From assembly GCA_001600055.1 (NCBI GenBank), contig BCIV01000005.1:372001-436000 (forward strand): DNA of 64,000 bases. The letters are read 5' to 3'. How positions within the stretch are numbered: the stretch's first letter is position 1; every line of letters starts with the position of its first letter. Shown here piece by piece: positions 36,101 to 47,754 of the stretch. Source of the stretch: Filobasidium wieringae. Its lineage: Eukaryota > Basidiomycota > Tremellomycetes > Filobasidiales > Filobasidiaceae. Below the pieces are notes generated by a model, which was not told where the DNA came from, searched no databases, and was given only the letters and a program-made list of their open reading frames with translations. A program made the translations under genes and the position numbers.

Positions 36101-37747
36101 CGAGATGGAACCGCAGGAGGACTCATGGCTCGAGACTGAGGTAGAGGAGGTACGTTGACAGATGGAGCGCGGCTAGGGGGAGATGCAAAGTATGATTGCT
36201 GAGGAGCCATGGGGGTGCTGGCAGGAGGGGTGTCTCCGAAAATATCAAACAGATCCTTCGTGACATCGTCTAAGAAAATAAAACATCACCCGTGAGTCAA
36301 ATCCAGACGTGTATCACTTTCGATTAGTAACTGACTTTGAGGTGGCGCAGCAGGCCCTGAGCTGTTTCTCAGGTTAGGGGGGATCATGCTCTGTTCCAAA
36401 ACGGTTGGCAGCTCTTTACCGGCCAATTTGTTGTTGATCAAGAACATGGCTACGGCAAACTCTTCTTTAGTCAATTGTCCTCCCTTTCGAATATCCGCCA
36501 AATCCCTTTATATGACGAGAATCAAGAATTCAGAAGACTGTTTCATCTTCTCGTCGAGTTTCACAACTCACCAAACCTGAGCCAAATCAGTCTCGGGCAG
36601 TCCACTCTGCATCAAGAAAGGCACAGCGATATCGCCCTCGATGAACCCCTTCCTAGCGGTATCCAGTCCGTCAAAGAACCTATCGCTCGCCGCCTTGGCT
36701 TCAGGAGTAACATCCCAAGCAGGTCCAGCGGATTGTGCTGGTTTGGGCGTGAAAGCGGAAGAGAATCCAGAAGAGGGGGCAGGAGGAGCGGTGTACTGTC
36801 TGGCTGGGGGTTGTTGGTTCAAGCTCTGACCGGTTCGTTGAGGCTGCATGATCCCGGACCCGGTGAGTTGAGCAGGCATACGAGCGGGGCTACCGGTCAT
36901 TTGACGAGCGATAGGACTTGTAGGACCTGACAACCCTGATGGTTTTGCACGACCCCCTGAAGCTTGTTCGTATAATCCAGGGGGCAGGGCAATAGGAAGA
37001 TCCTTAATACTTCCCGCCATCAAGCTTTGAAGGTAATACATCCCGATGATGAAGTCGGTCAGATCCAAAGACCCTCGTTGCTGAGTATCGGCCAAGTTCC
37101 AAGCTTTGGCTAAGGTTTCGGTCGGTAAACCGCTCTTGACGAAAATACCCTGAGCCTTGTTTGAGCTGAGTAGTCCGTTCTCTGGACCAGCGCCGACGAA
37201 CAGTCGAGTGAATTGAGCCTTGTCCTGGGCATTGAGAGAGGGAGCTTGAGAACCAGTGACTTGAGCAGAGATCGAGCTTGCTGGAGCAGGAGGAGGCGTA
37301 TGCCCTTGAAAGACAGGGTAAGGTCCTCCTGTACCGTTGATGGCCACAAAGTTGCGAGGATCAGCAGCACTCTGTATCGACGTGTCAATCTCCTTGTACT
37401 CACGTCGTTTAGCAATCTCTTCCGTGGGAGTATCGCCCTTCTGAGCCCAACCGATCATCCTGCATGCCATATACCAGTTTTCCTTGGTCAGATATCCATT
37501 ATTAGCGCTATCAGCCAGGCTCCAAATTGTGCCGAGCGTTGCCTGCGGGAGGCTGGATGTGAGGAGGAAGGCATAGCACGCTTCGCCTGTGAGGATCCCT
37601 AGCTGTCGTGATTGAATGTGGTACTGATCAGTATCGTCCGTTGCTTGGGAGTTCAATATGACTCACTTGGTCCTTGTCGATTACGTTGAAGAGACGATCG
37701 TAGTATGACCGCTCTTCTGGTGCTGCAGACGAGCCGGATGAATCCAT
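33170..37747 (-). CDS. EDE1: Ede1-like EH-domain endocytic scaffold
   Basis: This early endocytic adaptor is expected to bind NPF-motif proteins and ubiquitin at clathrin-coated sites. The start MDSSGSSAAPEERSYYDRLF leads into the first EH domain (LPQATLGTIWSLADSANNGYL). A second follows (FVKSGLPTETLAKAWNLADTQQRG, 37100-37150) and a third (TARKGFIEGDIAVPFLMQSGLPETDLAQVW, continued by DIRKGGQLTKEEFAVAMFL). Next comes a Pro-rich part, a coiled coil of about 170 residues (35950-35480), and a long disordered Ala/Ser/Pro/Gln region with NPF-type motifs (STNPFERLG, SNPFGPSS). A C-terminal UBA domain (NMGFDRNLVIDALEGADYNF, about 33240) ends in FLLPGA then stop at 33170. This domain order is that of Ede1/Eps15 relatives. 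Confidence 0.93.
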
Positions 37748-38001
37748 CAGCAGGTAATCCTGGGCGCATTTCGAGTAGTAGCATGCTCACTGTATTGTAC
37801 GCTCATTATTGAAGCAAGGTGTTATATAGATCCAGCTGGAGCAGACCTATGAAGAGAGAGAGAAAGGAACAAGGTGATTGTCTAGCTGCGAGCGTTGCGT
37901 GGATGATCTAGCAACCGAGAGGATGGCTCGTTCGGTCGATATGACGTCGGCATCCGCCGGTTTGTTGAATGACGTGTACCTAGACGATTCTTATCAAATA
38001 A
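37748..38001. promoter_or_regulatory. divergent promoter region EDE1 / hydrolase
   Basis: About 250 bp lies between divergent genes, with a GAGAGAGAAAGG purine run near 37855. No other feature was recognised. Confidence 0.4.
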
Positions 38002-39495
38002 ATGAGTATGAGTAAGACACCCACATCTCGTACTCTGCACCTTCTAGTTTCTAGTCTACATGCCCTCTCCTTTCAGAATCAAGTCTTCCATGTATACTTA
38101 TACATGATACAGCATTGCTTCCTAGCGATCAAGAGGAGTGTTGAAACAGCGAAGCATGTCCGGATCACTACGCCGAGCAGACGCTCAGTCATCCTCCGAA
38201 TCGCTTCAACTTCCACACCTCGTTACCTTCATTCACAAGGAACGGCCGCGAACGATGTAGCGGAAACAATCATATCCACTGCACCTTCTCCCTCGCTATT
38301 GCTTGGAGCTTTTGTCGGATTACCTTTGACGTTATGGGTCTATAAAGTGAGTTTGTCATTTCGCAATCAGCTATCCCAGAGTGATGTCCTCACAACAAGC
38401 TATCCCGTTCGTTATGCTCAAAGTGCTTGATGATGGTCATATTTCAAAGGAAACTCATCTACATGGGTTATATCCCACCAGGCGCTCGTACAGAAGTTAG
38501 TATCCTGGCGCGTTGTCTTGGCTATTCGGCAGATACTTATGCCTTCTTGCTTTGGATAGACGCTAGGAAAAGAAGATCCGCTCTTATCCCGGCTCGAATA
38601 TAAGGAGCTGATCATTAAGAGTGACGAGAGAGTAACTTTGAGGGGCTATCTCTTTCGACGAGCAATGTTGCCAGGCACTGCGAAACCGGGCGCAAAGCAA
38701 AGGAAAAGAGCGGTGTTCGTTTATTTCCAAGGCAAGTCCGGCTTCCATTCCTATATCTGAATATAACATCTGACGGTTCAAACATATCTAGGCAACGTTG
38801 GATCCCCCATCCAGCGCCTACCTCTCTTTCGGAAACTTTGCCTCGATGACACTACCCCTAATTTAGACTTGGAGATTATCGCGATTCCTCCTCGAAGTTA
38901 CGGTCGATCGACAAACGTTCGACCCACTCAGGAAGGGATCCTGAAAGATTATCGATCGGTTGCTGAATACGTTACGAAATATTACGCACAGCTGGATAAA
39001 GATGGGAAGGGGGAGACGAAGGTGATTTGGTATGGTCACAGTCTTGGGGCTTCCATCGCGACTTGTCTCTTGTCAAGCCTCTCAAGAAGTCGACAGGCTG
39101 ATACCGAAGATACCAAGAATGTAAAGACTATCCGGTGCGACGCTCTGATCTTTGAAAATGGGTTTTCTAGCATCAAGGATATGGTTCGGACCCTATATCC
39201 GCAGCGATTCCTGCCATACTATCACCTCACTCCTTTCGTTCTGGACAACTGGGATGTGCTCGATAGTTTGGACAAATCGACTAGCGGTACAGCCTTGGCA
39301 AGAGTACCCAAACTATTCATCTCGTCTGAGAGGGACGAGATGGTTCCTTGCGAGATGGTCGAAAAAGTTTTCCAGCGAGCGGCTTATCTAGGTGGCCCAA
39401 CTGAGTGGCTCACGATCAAAAACTCGTTGCACGATTTCGCGTACAAGAAGGATAGTTGGAATCGGGGCATCACAAAGTTCGTTGACGGTCTGTAA
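38002..39495 (+). CDS. alpha/beta hydrolase, membrane-anchored (Bem46/ABHD13-like)
   Basis: This is a predicted serine hydrolase with an N-terminal transmembrane anchor (SLLLGAFVGLPLTLWVYK, about 38290-38346). A membrane-proximal VIFQRKLIYMGYIPPGART follows. The catalytic fold runs from VTLRGYLFRR and AVFVYFQGNVGS (oxyanion region). Nucleophile elbow GHSLG is near 39037, the acid is likely Asp in SSERDEMVP (39320-39345) and the His is in SLHDFAY (39425). The stop is at 39493-39495. Four exons are needed. One intron (38731-38794 approximately) must use a GC donor (CAAG/GCAAGT) to keep frame. The start is uncertain because the first 90 residues resemble a targeting or unstructured leader. Substrate unknown. 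Confidence 0.8.
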
Positions 39496-39817
39496 TCGAC
39501 CACCGTACGTTTGTAGACCTGCACGAATCATGAGCGAGATATCAGCCTTTTTCTTATCTTTGACAAGTCACGTGCCTGTCACGCGAATACCTGGACGCTT
39601 GATTCTACCCGCAATATCCCGCAATCCTCAGAAAAGTTGGCTACCATCAGGTTGATAAATCGCACGCACACCGTTCTGACAACCCCATCCTTCCTCCTCG
39701 CTTCCCATTTAGACTATACTCTAGTCTCCGCCTTGTAATCCCCTTGATCTCGTCGACGAGGACCATTTCCGCCTGTTTTCCCACTCAACTTCGATCGCAT
39801 ACCGCATCCCCATCAAA
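39496..39817. other. intergenic / GGC1 promoter
   Basis: About 320 bp between the hydrolase stop and the GGC1 start, both on plus. It contains the GGC1 promoter and 5' UTR, with a CATCAAAATG start context. No other feature is visible. Confidence 0.4.
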
Positions 39818-41295
39818 ATGTCTCCTCCCGCCGATGGAAAGCTCCCCAGAGAGTCTGGTACTGCTCGTGTTGCAGGATCAGCAGTAGCTGGTATCACCGA
39901 GCTCATGATTTTCCACCCTGTTGTGAGTATCGCTGGCCGTTCCTAAATCTCAGCGTGCACGGAGCTTATCATTTTTCGCGGATATAGGATACCATCGCGA
40001 AGCGATTGATGTCCAACAAGAACAAGTTTGTCATGAGCGAAATGAACCAAGTCATCTTCAGGCAGGCTGCCGATAAGGCCGCCGGAGCTCGGTTCATGTC
40101 CTTGTTCCCAGGTAAATTCAGTGATCTGGTCTGCAACTACCGAATACTCATTAAATCTCTCCATGAACCAGGTCTTGGATACGCTGCCGGGTACAAGATC
40201 GCTCAGCGAGTTTACAAGTTCGGAGGTCAACCGTACTTCCGAGACGTCATCGACCGATCTTCCGCCAAGCCTTACTTTACCGATGCTTTTGGTGCCAAGT
40301 GGGGTAAGATGATCATCCATGCTACCGCTGGTAGTTTGACGGGAATGGGAGAAGTTGTAAGTCTGGCTCGGAGAGGACTGTGACGTGACTGCTTGTATTT
40401 TTACTCACACAGTTCTTGATCGCACTCATAGGTCCTTCTTCCTCTGGACGTATTGAAGATCAAGATGCAAACCAACCCAGAGGCTTTCCGAGGACGAGGA
40501 ATCGTCAAGCTCATTTCCGAGGAAGGTTTGGGCTCTCTTTACAAAGGTTGGGGCTGGACTATGGGTCGAAACGCTCCTGGTTCTTTCGCCGTAAGTTGCC
40601 AACGTAAAGACCGGCGGTGAACCTCCTCATGCTGATGATCCCGTGCACAGCTGTTCGGAGGTTCTGCATTCGCCAAGGAGTACATCTTCAAGCTTGAGGA
40701 CTACTCCCAGGCCACTTGGGGACAGAGTGAGTATACAGGTTCTGCGAATTCATGGTGAACGAAAAGTTGACAGTCCACGAAACAGACTTCGTTGCATCGA
40801 TCGCCGGTTCCGTCGCCTCCATCACCGTTGCTGCTCCATTAGGTAAGTTTAGAAAAGCTAAGCGGGTCTGATCAATAGACTAACATCGACGCGTTCCTGA
40901 ACTTGTCCAGACGTCATCAAGGTAATTACGAACCCGACTATCAAACGAATGGAACCCCCCGCTGACGTTTGCCTTCCCATAGACCCGTATCCAAAACGCC
41001 AATTTCGAGAGCAAGGTTTCTGGAACTACTGTATTCCGTGACCTGATCAAGAACGAAGGACCCGCCGCCCTCTTCAAGGGTCTTACCCCAAAAATCGGTA
41101 TGTCGAAATTGTCTACCTCTTGATTGGATGACGCTTAACTCTTCATCTCGTCTGTCAGCCATGACCGCACCAAAACTCACGATGTCCTTTGCTCTCGCTC
41201 AAACGCTTATCCCTATGGTAAGTGGCGTTGTCTGATTCCTGCTTGTCACCGATCAGCTAATGTATCGGTATCGACAGTTTGGGAAATACATGTAA
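39818..41295 (+). CDS. GGC1: mitochondrial GTP/GDP carrier (Ggc1/Yhm1)
   Basis: This inner-membrane mitochondrial carrier exchanges GTP and GDP and affects mitochondrial iron and mtDNA maintenance. Three carrier repeats are seen, each with the P-x-D-x-x-K/R signature: HPVDTIAKR (end exon 1/start exon 2), LPLDVLKIK (about 40440) and APLDVIKTR (about 40850-40990). Residues typical of Yhm1 include GLGYAAGYKIAQRVYKFGGQP, NPEAFRGRG, GWGWTMGRNAPGSFALFGG, AKEYIFKLEDYSQATWGQ and LTPKIAMTAPKLTMSFALAQTLIP. About eight exons are needed. The ATG at 39818 has a CAAA context and gives the short family N-terminus. The stop TAA is at 41293-41295. Confidence 0.95.
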
Positions 41296-43266
41296 AAAAG
41301 GGTTGTTCGGTTTCGGGATTATTCATGTTGTCACATATGCATTACACTGCGTTCATGGTATCCAATCGCGTTGCTCATCCTTGGTATCATAGCTGCCATC
41401 AATCACCTCCATGAATGAGCTTTAGGGGACATTTCAGGTGTCAACCTTTTAGATGTGAAGTGTAAGCTTTTGACATATCACGATCAAGCATTTCCCCGAC
41501 TTGTATGAGGATAGGTACATCGACGGCCGATAAATGCGACACATCGTGTATCGCCCTCGTACTACACCGCTCTCACTGCAATGACGATTATGGTATCTTC
41601 TACTTTCGGCAGACGCAGGCGGCGAGAAATGTTTTGACCTATTTTCATCCCTCGACGACCTTATGGAGGCAATGATTCTCAAGGTGTCTAGCGTACATGG
41701 CTTGTGAAGGACGACTGTTTAAAATAACCTGTTAAGAACCGTCGAGCAAAGCCTGTAACCTCGAACCCACGATCGTCGACATTGTTAGCGTTTAGATTAA
41801 CACTTCCTATCAGCTCGTACCCACAACTCTCCGTGAACTCAAAGATGCAACATGCAAGGATTCGCGCTCTGATTACTTCTGCGCCTTTAGATATCGCCCA
41901 AGGCCAACCGCAAAGCTCGAACGGTTGATAAGGCGGGAAGGTTCTGGCGGGTCCTCATGTTCAATCATCACTCAAATTGGGCTAAGATTGGATTCTGCTA
42001 CAGGGTGTATGTCATCAATTTATGCAAAAGCTGAGAGGCTCTTTATCGAGATGGACCTGTTCACCCTTATGTTTCGTATTATGGCAAGCAATAAGACAGC
42101 ACTCATAATAACAAGGTTTCTTGTATATGTGGGGAGTTTCAATGTCCATCATATTTCCGGACTGATGGAATTCTCTGATTGTGCAATGATCCCTATCAAG
42201 ATTTCTGGAGTCACCATTGAAGCTATCACTCCTGCAACCGATTTCATATTCCTGGGGAACATGCAGACAACGACGCGATCGCCTTCGGCCATGCCTGACA
42301 ACGCGAGCGTTGGTCTCACCAAACACATCCACTAGAATTCCATGAGTTGGTACAGATCGACGTACCGGGATGAAACGCGGCTGTAACCTCGACGGACCGT
42401 CCGTCGCGGATAAACTGTTACTGACCGACCTCGACTCGACTGGTCGAATCGTTTCGCTGTATTCCCAATCCTGTCGCCTTTGCGCGCGGATATTGAAAAG
42501 CTTCGCCTTTCGACCGGAGGAGCTCGTTTGAAGAACAGCGTGTCCTAGAAGACACATATACCCGGTTCCTCTTACTTCAACCGTCTCTGATTCACTTTGT
42601 CTATCGCTCTGGTCGTCATATCCGAAGCATCATAGAATTGCCAACCGGTGACAAAGAGTGCGCGTAGTAATGCAGGGATGAGCTGATGAGCATCAAGGAA
42701 CGTAACGCCCAGCAACCGACTACACCCGCTGACACAATTGAGACAGATGAATGATCGGGTATATGTCTATATCAGCACCAGGCCCTGTGTGTCTTCCCTT
42801 GATCTAGAATGATTGCACAATATCATAAAGCTTGAGACGAGACGTACGAGAATTCCCGTTCACCTTGATTTCCTAATGATCTTCACAGGTATACCTTCCG
42901 TCAAACAGGTTCCAATTGTTCGAGTCAGCTTAAGCTTCACACTTGCAGGATATCCGAGGAATTTTAACTTGTCGTGCGTACCGCGACAGGATGATACACA
43001 CTACATTGGTGGTAACAGGCGGTGGCGTGTCCATTATCAAAGAATACGTCGGAGACATGTGCCAGACATCCTACAATCTGAATGCTGAGGATTCTCACGG
43101 ACGGCGGGTAAGCAGCGATGAGTCGAGTTAGGCGTATTGTCAGTAGTGTTTCGAGTATTTCGGCAAAAGTATATTTACGAGACCTAGCATAAGAGCGCGG
43201 CTTTGCGCGAGCTGGCTGGTAATATCAGTACTATATATTATTTTCAGACGAAATCAATTCATCAAT
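41296..43266. other. long intergenic region with vWA-gene relic
   Basis: Nearly 2 kb without a supportable gene, unusual for this dense block. A segment at about 41370-41450 resembles 43745-43815 in the same orientation, including a shared CCTTGGTATC-TAGCTGC core and a shared TCAGGTGTC end. This is the C-terminal exon of the minus-strand vWA gene, so the segment looks like a decayed partial copy. A 180-codon ATG frame at 42557-42015 (minus) is basic and irregular, and I do not accept it as a gene. Confidence 0.4.
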
Positions 43267-43357
43267 GGGGATATGGTTTAGGGGTATAACATTCCATTAG
43301 CATTCAATTAATCAGTTTGTGTTGGAAAGGTCTGGCGTTCGATTCGCCATTTCTCCA
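43267..43357 (+). tRNA. tRNA-Ala (AGC) with intron, copy 2
   Basis: This is a 91-nt gene. Acceptor GGGGATA (43267-43273) pairs with TTTCTCC (43350-43356), with the alanine-identity G3:U70 pair and discriminator A43357. The anticodon arm TTCCA/TGGAA carries AGC at 43299-43301. A 19-nt intron occupies 43303-43321. The T-arm is TGGCG-TTCGATT-CGCCA. A Pol III terminator (CTTTTT) follows at about 43361. It is identical in exons to 27944-28034. Confidence 0.93.
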
Positions 43358-43662
43358 CATCTTTTTGCCTCCTCAGAGAGGATTACAAAGGCTCTTATCG
43401 ACCCAAAAAGATTGCTCGCATTCGCCGACTCAGGGACACTAGATAGCCAGATACATGGTACGCCGCAGACGAGAACAACCTAAGGCTTATCATGCAAGAC
43501 TTCGAATAATATGTAATACCTCGACATTTCCACCAATTCATTATTTACGGCCTGCATTTCTGTATGTACCTCTTGCTTCTGCCAAATACAAGGAAAATTG
43601 TCACGCTTGTAGCCTGTCACCACAGTCGAAGGGTATAAGGAAGTCCGGGACTTATTTCTCGT
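43358..43662. other. tRNA 3' flank / vWA gene 3' flank
   Basis: About 305 bp between the tRNA and the vWA gene stop. Besides the Pol III terminator right after the tRNA I see nothing. Confidence 0.4.
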
Positions 43663-45865
43663 CTATTGAGGAGGCGGATTTAGTGGGGAAAAAACGGAAG
43701 ATTTCGCGGGAGTCATTGGGCGATTCCCAGAGCTCGTTTCACGGGACTCACCCTTGGTATCGTAGCTGCTATCTATGGGACCAAGTAGGAGCTTCATTAG
43801 ATACGTCTCAGGTGTCATGTCTATGAGTGTAGGATTCAGCCGGTTGAGAAGGACAAAACGACGCGAAGGTGTGATATTTACCGATTCCTGTAGTGCGCAT
43901 CATCTGTTCCTGCTCGGCCTCGTAGTTACCGGTCTGGTCGATGAGTCCACCTAGAGGATAGCGTCTCCAGTTTCATTCCCCATGAGTGCTCGGATGTCAT
44001 TTGTCACGGACTTACCGATAACAGGGTGGTTGTCCAACTCGGACAAGAATGCCTCGGCCTTGCTGTCGTTTCCGACCTGGGCAAACTGAAGAGCAAGAGC
44101 TCCAGGTCCGTACTAAAGCAACCGAAATCCAGCTCTTAGGAATATTTTCTTAAAGAATTACTAACCTCGGACCTACCCTGGACCTCTGCAATTCCTGATT
44201 GGATCGCAAGATAACGTTGTAGATCGCCTCCTTGGGCTCTCCGGCAGGTGTACCATCAGTGATAGCAATGATCATGATGGGCTTTTGCAGAGCATTCTGA
44301 CGAATGGGTCCAATCACCATGGGCTGGATGATCTTCTGATCCATGGCGGTTCCCAAAGGAGTCAATCCAGAGAACTTGACCTGCTGGACCAGTTGAACCG
44401 CGGCTTGCTCCGAGTTGATACCATCACCCTGTGGAGTAATCCTTGAATCAATACGATGGACACCTCATGAATCTATGGCTCGCAAAACTCACGTTGATTC
44501 GCGAGTTCATGAATCTGACGGAAATTCCGTCCTGGTCGAAGAGACTGGTAGCATAAGCGACCTTGCCCATGAGTGCCTTGAGATCTATGCACAAGCAATC
44601 AGACAGTCCGTGTGATGCCTCGATGAGTGAAGAGGAACCTACCATCGATTCGCTCCCCGTTCTCCTCGAAAGCCATGGAACCAGAGTCGTCAACGTAACT
44701 GGGATGTAACCCTCCTTGTCAGCTCTCACTCTGTTATAGAGCCACGCCCTGCTGCACTCACAGGACGACGTCGTAAAGCGCAATCTTAACCAGATCGCTA
44801 GCCAATTCCTTGGGCATCCTCCATTCCTGAGCGATCTTATCGAGACAGCCGGTTGCAGAGACCTTCTGTGCGATTTGATCAAGAGCCGGACTTCCAGGAG
44901 GGTAGAACGCTTGCAGTTTTTGCTAAACAACAAATTCCCCTCTCAATTCTGACGTATCGCGGCTGAAGAATATAGCAGCCACTCACGTCCTGAACACACT
45001 GCATCAAGATCTGCTTGATAAAGTCGGGACCCTGTCCACCTGCTCCACCTTGAGGAGCCTGGCCGTATTGCTGCTGCTGCTGAGGAGGCTGACCGTACTG
45101 CTGCTGCTGTTGTTGAGGCTGGCCGTACTGTCCTTGCTGCTGCCCATACTGCTGTTGCTGGGGTTGACCGTACTGCTGTTGACCCTGAGGCTGACTGTAC
45201 TGTTGTTGCTGAGGTTGGCCGTACTGGCCCTGCTGAGGTTGTTGACCGTATTGACCTTGTTGAGGCTGTTGGCCGTAACCGGGGGGCGCACCAGGAGGAG
45301 GGGCAAACTGGCCCGAGGCGGGACGGGAAGAGGGGGTAGGTGGAGGGTGGGATGGAGCTGCGTATTGACCGTAGCTGCAGGCATATATGATAACGAGGTG
45401 TGGATCAGCTTTCAAATTCAAGCGAACGACTCCGATTTCCTCCTCTTCCGTAAGCCAACATGATTTTGCGATACACAATTAGACGCTTCTTAATCGATGG
45501 CATCGAAAGACCGGTTACCCCAGCCCGACTCGATTCTGCCGTCCTTCATACCAACCACAAATCCGAGAATCGATCTACACAGAATAATCGGGAAACTCAC
45601 CCTCCGGCACCAGCTCCAACTCCCGCCATCCCGGCGCCCTGCGATTGCTGCTGTTGAGCAGGATTGTACATCGCCTGGGCGGCCTGTTGAGTCTGTCCGC
45701 CCATAGGAGCGGAAGAAGGAGGTGCTCCCCCGGCTCCTCCGGCTTGAGCTTGTGCGGCGGCTAGCGAGATCGAGTCCGATGTTAATAGTCAGCGTTCTTT
45801 CGCTCTACCTGGACGTGGGCGTAGCGGATCGAAGCGTGCTCACCTAGTTTAGCTGCAAGACCCAT
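43663..45865 (-). CDS. vWA-domain protein with Gln/Tyr/Gly-rich repeats
   Basis: I recognise the domain but not the function. The start MGLAAKL leads into an Ala/Gln/Gly-rich segment and then, at about 45310-45050, a run of GQYGQPQQQQ-type repeats resembling prion-like low-complexity regions. A helical segment with QKLQAFYPPGSPALDQIAQK follows. A von Willebrand A domain then opens with ALYDVVxYVDDSGSMAFEENGERI, where DDSGS fits the metal-binding D-x-S-x-S motif. LKALMGKVAYATSLFDQDGIS, FSGLTPLGTAMDQKIIQPM (MIDAS Thr) and PIMIIAITDGTPAGEP (MIDAS Asp) follow. The last part is LDNHPVIGGLIDQTGNYEAEQEQM. A final exon adds DMTPETYLMKLLLGPIDSSYD and a Pro-rich tail to the stop at 43663. About eight exons are needed. 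Related fungal vWA proteins are uncharacterised as far as I know. Confidence 0.82.
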
Positions 45866-46650
45866 TATGTATTGATATGTATAAGTGCTAGTGTGGTGTG
45901 TGGGTTGTGTGGTATGTGTAACCTATAGTCTGCAGATGGAGATACAACGAGGAGCAGCTACGTACGACGATGTGTGGGAGGGCGATTGAGCATATGAGAG
46001 CAGCTGCTGCGGTGCCAAGAGCGTGAGGAACGCTCGGCTATTTACCACTTCGAGCGATGACGCGTCAACAACATGCACCAGCTACCAGGCGAGGTCATCC
46101 GGTCTACAGATTTGTCAAACATCGTGAACAACTCCAGAGACAGTCGTGCAGCATGTGCAATGCACAGATATTTAGAACTGTAACATGACCACTTATAAAA
46201 CATTGTTGATAGCTTTGATAGAGTGACCCTCATCCAGTGCGCTACCGCTGCTCAGCCTCGAGCATTCTTGTGGTCTTGCAGACCACCACCTGGACCCTCC
46301 ACCCATCCTTATATATCGACCAACTCATCTTTGCGTTGCTGCATTACAGTTCGAGTGCATTCATGTTGCTATGGTCCATCAGAAGGCACTGAGGTAGGGT
46401 TATTATTCTGTACAGGCGGTTTGACGTTGCAATTCCCTCGTTCCATCTGCCGATCGAGAGGATCAGCAGCCTTTTCTCGAGGTCGCGCTCTCACTAATAT
46501 CGCTTCCAGTCAAACTCACGATGATCTCCTCGTTCCGCAAAGTCACAGAGTTTGGCTGCTCTCCAGAACTGCTAGCGTGTCCATGCCATTACCGTCCTTG
46601 CTTATTCCTCGTCTACCCGTCCCCGCACCCACGAATCGACTATTCCCATA
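45866..46650. other. intergenic region, vWA promoter
   Basis: About 785 bp between the vWA gene start and the JmjC gene stop, both minus. The frame 46223-46666 on plus overlaps the JmjC end, is Ser/Pro/Cys-rich and has no domain. TGTGGTGTGTGGGTTGTGTGG near 45892 is a GT-rich run. Confidence 0.4.
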
Positions 46651-47754
46651 TCATCTGAACCAATAATTGACGCTCGCCGCAACCTCTTCCCCCGAGCTGC
46701 TGATGGTATGGTACCATCCTTCCGGAATGAACAACACCTCTCCCTCCCCCAGTTCCACCTGTTTCGACTGTTCATCCGCGTAAGCTCGTTCGAGTAATGG
46801 GAATTTGGTGAAGAGCGACGAGGGGTGGGGCGAGTAAGGGATCAACGAGGTCTGAGATTGAGCGCCATGAGTCGGAAGCGAGAGATGAGAGTGTTGACGT
46901 GGAGGGAAAAGATGGACTGATTTGGTTCCTATTACTGAGGTGGTGGATAGAAGCAGTAAAGATGGAGGTTGCGTCACTTCGTTTACCTTTTGAGGAGAAG
47001 TGAAGACCACTAACCTTGACAAAACAAATTCGAACTATTACATAGTTCGATGAGCCCTCCGTGCTACAGTGTTCTATGGGTCACGGAAGAACAAACTCAC
47101 TATGGATCACGATGAATGGGAGTAAACGTCTCCCTTCCTATCCAAGCGTTACACCGCCAAAACTCTCCTTTGAGGCCCTCATGTATCAAAGCGAGCGGAG
47201 GCGCATCCGGTTTCAGCTCTGGGACCTGGTTTCCATATGCGAAGGCAAAGGTGGACAAGCGAGAGGAGATGACGCAGATCAGTAAAGCGGGACAAGGAGA
47301 AGCATCTAGATGAGAGGTGGATGTACGACAGAGAAGAGGTCTTGCTGCGCGAGGTAGGCTGTTGTTTCGATTTCGCCGCTAGATGGGATAGTCTTCAGAA
47401 TAAAAGCGTCTAGAAATAGACCTGAATGGTCGTAAGAATCAACGAGATTGGTAGTTAGGACAAGACAACGCATGGGGCAGCATAGACGAATTCACCTAGC
47501 GGCATATGCACTCTTCGATACCCTTCATCCATATAGCTCCCCCTCTTCTTTCCCCACTCGACCTCGGTTATTCGATCCTCCCATTGCTTGTCTCGCAATT
47601 GACCGAGCTTGTTGGAAACCTTCCAGTTTGAAAGGGCTGGCCAGTGATCGATGAGGCCGGTTAGGACCAGAGGTTGAGGGTTCGAGGAGGACAAGTGAGA
47701 ACGGAATGCAGTTGTTGTGATTTTATGAACTGCCTGTGGTCTTACGAGCTTCAT
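46651..47754 (-). CDS. JmjC-domain protein (JMJD5-like Fe(II)/2-oxoglutarate oxygenase)
   Basis: This is a predicted dioxygenase that hydroxylates or demethylates a protein or RNA target. The N-terminus gives QPLVLTGLIDHWPALSNWK, then RITEVEWGKKRGSY and VHMPLGEF. A short exon has AYLAQQDLF, and the next PELKPDAPPLA and NAWIGRETFTPIHRDPY. The iron-binding H-x-D is HRD near 47110. Then NLFCQ joins to VIGTKSVHLFPPRQ, and the last exon holds EGEVLFIPEGWYHTI with the distal His, and NYWFR then stop. The spacing fits the cupin-8/JMJD5 group. About five exons are needed. It is divergent from ERG4. Confidence 0.85.

Noticed and set aside
42015..42557. 180-codon minus-strand frame in the long intergenic region
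   Set aside because: Irregular, basic composition with no recognisable motif; competing plus-strand frame of similar quality.
45050..45310. CRISPR-like or satellite reading of the repeated tract
   Set aside because: It is an in-frame Gln/Tyr/Gly/Pro codon repeat within the vWA gene, with no spacer structure.
46223..46666. 147-codon plus-strand frame
   Set aside because: Overlaps the JmjC gene 3' end on the opposite strand and lacks domain character.
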